Source of the DNA: Maricaulis sp965657935
Lineage (GTDB): Bacteria; Pseudomonadota; Alphaproteobacteria; Caulobacterales; Maricaulaceae
Direction of reading: 5' to 3'
Assembly: GCA_965657935.1 (NCBI GenBank)
Contig: CBFHQE010000025.1
Span: forward strand, 1 to 25,594
Length of the DNA stretch: 25,594 nt
The translations under genes were made by a program, and so were the position numbers. The notes beneath the pieces are model-generated. The model worked only from the letters and a program-made list of their open reading frames with translations, searched no databases and had not been told where the DNA came from. How positions within the stretch are numbered: the stretch's first letter is position 1; every line of letters starts with the position of its first letter. This document shows positions 24,153-25,594 of this stretch, in pieces.

Positions 24153-24184
24153 AAAAAGGCCCGCTCGATCGAGCGGGCCTTTTT
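24153..24184. terminator. Bidirectional terminator, perfect 32-base palindrome
   Basis: Five A, GGCCCGCTC, the self-complementary centre GATC, GAGCGGGCC and five T form a perfect palindrome. It lies between the convergent peptidase and XRE genes, three bases past one stop and ten past the other. It has a T-run on either strand, so it serves both. Its stem is identical to that of the groESL terminator. Confidence 0.95.
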
Positions 24185-24194
24185 CGTCCTGCGC

Positions 24195-24899
24195 TCAGCG
24201 TTTCCAGCGGAAGCTGATGAAGAAGCTCCCGAGCGCACCCGCCAGGAAGACCAGGGCCGGTATCATGAACCAGCGCATTGGCGTGGGTTGGCTGACCAGG
24301 CGGTCATCGACCAGCTGGTAATGGCGCCGCCCTCCCGGCACCTCCTCGACATAATCGCGCCCATGGAACTCCCGCACAACACGGTAATCCTCATCGAGCC
24401 GTGCGACCATGGCGCTCTGATGCGCCCGACGCACCTCATCCTCCAGGGCGGAGCTGTCATTGACGATCGCGAAACTGTCCAGGCTTTCGGTCAACTCCAG
24501 CACACCCTGGGAGCGGTAGTGATACTCCGCGTATTCAACATCGCGGCTTGTCATCACGATCGCTGCTGACGCCGCGGATAACATCAATCCGGCCAAACCC
24601 GCCAACATCCAGCCGCGGGAGAGATTGAGCACCCGGCTCTCGCGGCTCAGAACGGCATCGCGAACCTGAGCCAGCTCACGCAGCCGCTCGATTTCTGCGG
24701 CGGCAATGTTTTCTGTCAGCTCGGATGTGTCGATATCAAACGCCCGCACGAGCCGCGCATAAACGTCTTCAGAAGGATAGGACCGCCCGGTCTCCAGCTT
24801 GGAAAGATAGGATTGCTCAATTTCCGCGCGCTGGGCCGCCTCGGGCTGGGTCCAGCCCTTTGCCTCTCGGCATTGTCGAAGATAGTCACCAAATTTCAT
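24195..24899 (-). CDS. Membrane-anchored XRE-family transcriptional regulator
   Basis: The 234-residue protein has an N-terminal Cro/C1-type helix-turn-helix (about 5-60; YLRQCREAKGWTQPEAAQRA and SYLSKLETGRSYPS), a short coiled region (64-92), a membrane segment (about 96-117), a 90-residue acidic loop and a second membrane segment (about 209-230). By this layout the DNA-binding part is cytoplasmic and the loop faces the periplasm, suggesting a one-component sensor that acts from the membrane. The loop matches no domain I know. The start is ATG 24899. An inverted repeat at 24927-24949 could be its own operator. It converges on the peptidase gene. Confidence 0.85.
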   Translation of the reverse strand: MKFGDYLRQCREAKGWTQPEAAQRAEIEQSYLSKLETGRSYPSEDVYARLVRAFDIDTSELTENIAAAEIERLRELAQVRDAVLSRESRVLNLSRGWMLAGLAGLMLSAASAAIVMTSRDVEYAEYHYRSQGVLELTESLDSFAIVNDSSALEDEVRRAHQSAMVARLDEDYRVVREFHGRDYVEEVPGGRRHYQLVDDRLVSQPTPMRWFMIPALVFLAGALGSFFISFRWKR

Positions 24900-24926
24900 G
24901 ATCAGACCAATTCATACTGTTCGTTG

Positions 24927-24949
24927 TGTGTCCACTCCCGGTGAACACA
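24927..24949. promoter_or_regulatory. Candidate operator upstream of the XRE gene
   Basis: TGTGTCCAC (24927-24935) and GTGAACACA (24941-24949) form a nine-base inverted repeat with one mismatch and a five-base spacer. It lies 27 bases before the XRE start codon, where an autoregulator would bind. No experimental support can be seen in the sequence. Confidence 0.4.
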
Positions 24950-25017
24950 GCGCAGTCTTTGGAATTCCAGCCAGGACTAGTAGCTGAATATCGGGGAATG
25001 ATCAGGAAACCTCAGCC

Positions 25018-25233
25018 CTATCCGGGATCATTTCGCTCGTTTTCGATGTCGGCAAGAAATTCCAGCGCGAAGGCATTGCCCGTGTTCAGAACCCTGATCG
25101 GATTGGGCAGCGGCGAGCGACCCTGTTCGTTTTCCAGGGCCTGCGCGCGGGCCAGCATGGCCTCAACACCGTGTGCGATTGTGACGCGATAGACCTCATC
25201 CTGAAGATCGGGCGCAGGTGCGGACACGTACAC
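25018..25233 (-). CDS. Small hypothetical protein
   Basis: I do not recognise this 71-residue protein. Codon choice looks genuinely coding, with C/G at most third positions. The product is charged, with a helix around VEAMLARAQALENEQG, and has no signal or membrane segment as called. The start is unsure: GTG 25233 and GTG 25227 have only weak G-rich sites, and the frame stays open upstream into the end of the glycoside hydrolase gene with plausible sequence (LTNGQKLVSRRTGG) but no standard start. It lies 39 bases after that gene and is probably co-transcribed with it. Confidence 0.5.
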   Translation of the reverse strand: MYVSAPAPDLQDEVYRVTIAHGVEAMLARAQALENEQGRSPLPNPIRVLNTGNAFALEFLADIENERNDPG

Positions 25234-25271
25234 CCCGCCTGTCCGGCGGCTTACGAGTTTCTGACCATTTG

Positions 25272-25594
25272 TCAGTCGAGCGCGAAGCGGGCTTTCGCCG
25301 CCGTGATCCGCCAGTAGGACTGAACGATCTCATTTTCCAGCAGCTCGCCCGCCTCAATCGCCTGCATGACCCAGCTCACAAACTGTTGCGGCAATTCCAT
25401 ATTCGGTGCTGCCGAATTGGACATCATGATGACGTCATTGCCAGCCTGAATGGACTGGATAACCGCCGAGCGTTGCTCGTAGTGAGATCGGATCGCTCCC
25501 ATGTCCAGATCATCCGTCATGATCACCCCGGTGTAACCAAGCCGTTCTCTCAGCAGGCCGGTCAGGATCGGACGGGAAAAAGTCACGGGCACAC
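25272..25594 (-). CDS. Glycoside hydrolase family 3 protein (C-terminal part, runs off the edge)
   Basis: About 107 residues of the C-terminal end are inside the window. The segment PVTFSRPILTGLLRERLGY followed by TGVIMTDDLDMGAI is the hallmark of GH3 beta-N-acetylhexosaminidases of the NagZ type, with the nucleophile aspartate in the TDD motif. The following AGNDVIMMSN also fits. These enzymes cleave N-acetylglucosamine from cell-wall fragments during recycling. After the signature the tail is longer than in many NagZ proteins, so it may be a secreted GH3 relative. The true start lies beyond the right edge. Confidence 0.87.
   Translation of the reverse strand, partial: VPVTFSRPILTGLLRERLGYTGVIMTDDLDMGAIRSHYEQRSAVIQSIQAGNDVIMMSNSAAPNMELPQQFVSWVMQAIEAGELLENEIVQSYWRITAAKARFALD

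Overview
The window is a gene-dense, high-G+C chromosomal segment of an alphaproteobacterium. The best guess is a stalked or dimorphic relative of Caulobacter in the Maricaulis/Hyphomonas group. This is inferred from a TipF-like flagellar regulator with a degenerate EAL domain, a CheY/CheZ pair, the maoC-ribF-ileS-lspA-bamF order, a BamF (DUF3035) lipoprotein and a CIRCE-controlled groESL operon. No mobile element, CRISPR array, rRNA or tRNA was seen, and no gene-free stretch exceeds 300 bases; the longest is about 270 bases upstream of groES.

Left part (1-5410): a TauE/SafE-type permease and a GNAT acetyltransferase face a family-4 glycosyltransferase that is broken by a frameshift, probably with a small deletion. 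Next come a 137-residue exported protein that looks like an amidohydrolase composite domain without its catalytic barrel, a tfoX-tadA pair, and a divergent pair for RNA modification: an RluB-type pseudouridine synthase and rsmD.

Middle part (5411-14330): a lower-G+C orphan gene of unknown function (5515-6639) sits between rsmD and mutL. It is followed by a long minus-strand block, maoC > ribF > ileS > lspA > bamF > mutL, which combines cofactor synthesis, tRNA charging, lipoprotein maturation, outer-membrane assembly and mismatch repair. A strong hairpin with a GAAA loop abuts the mutL start codon.

Motility part (14331-17668): a CheY-like response regulator and a CheZ phosphatase on the plus strand converge on an operon of tipF and a HAD-family gene. 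A CtrA-like site lies upstream of the CheY gene.

Right part (17669-25594): an OmpA-type lipoprotein, groES-groEL with a CIRCE operator, a membrane O-acyltransferase, a large lipoprotein peptidase of the prolyl oligopeptidase (S9) family, a membrane-anchored XRE regulator with a possible operator, a small unknown gene, and the C-terminal end of a family-3 glycoside hydrolase that runs off the right edge.

Most of the window is ordinary housekeeping. The items most worth a second look are the orphan gene at 5515, the barrel-less amidohydrolase relative, the mutL start hairpin, the broken glycosyltransferase, the CheY/CheZ/TipF group and the membrane-bound regulator. I do not see a clear multi-gene undescribed defence or metabolic system.
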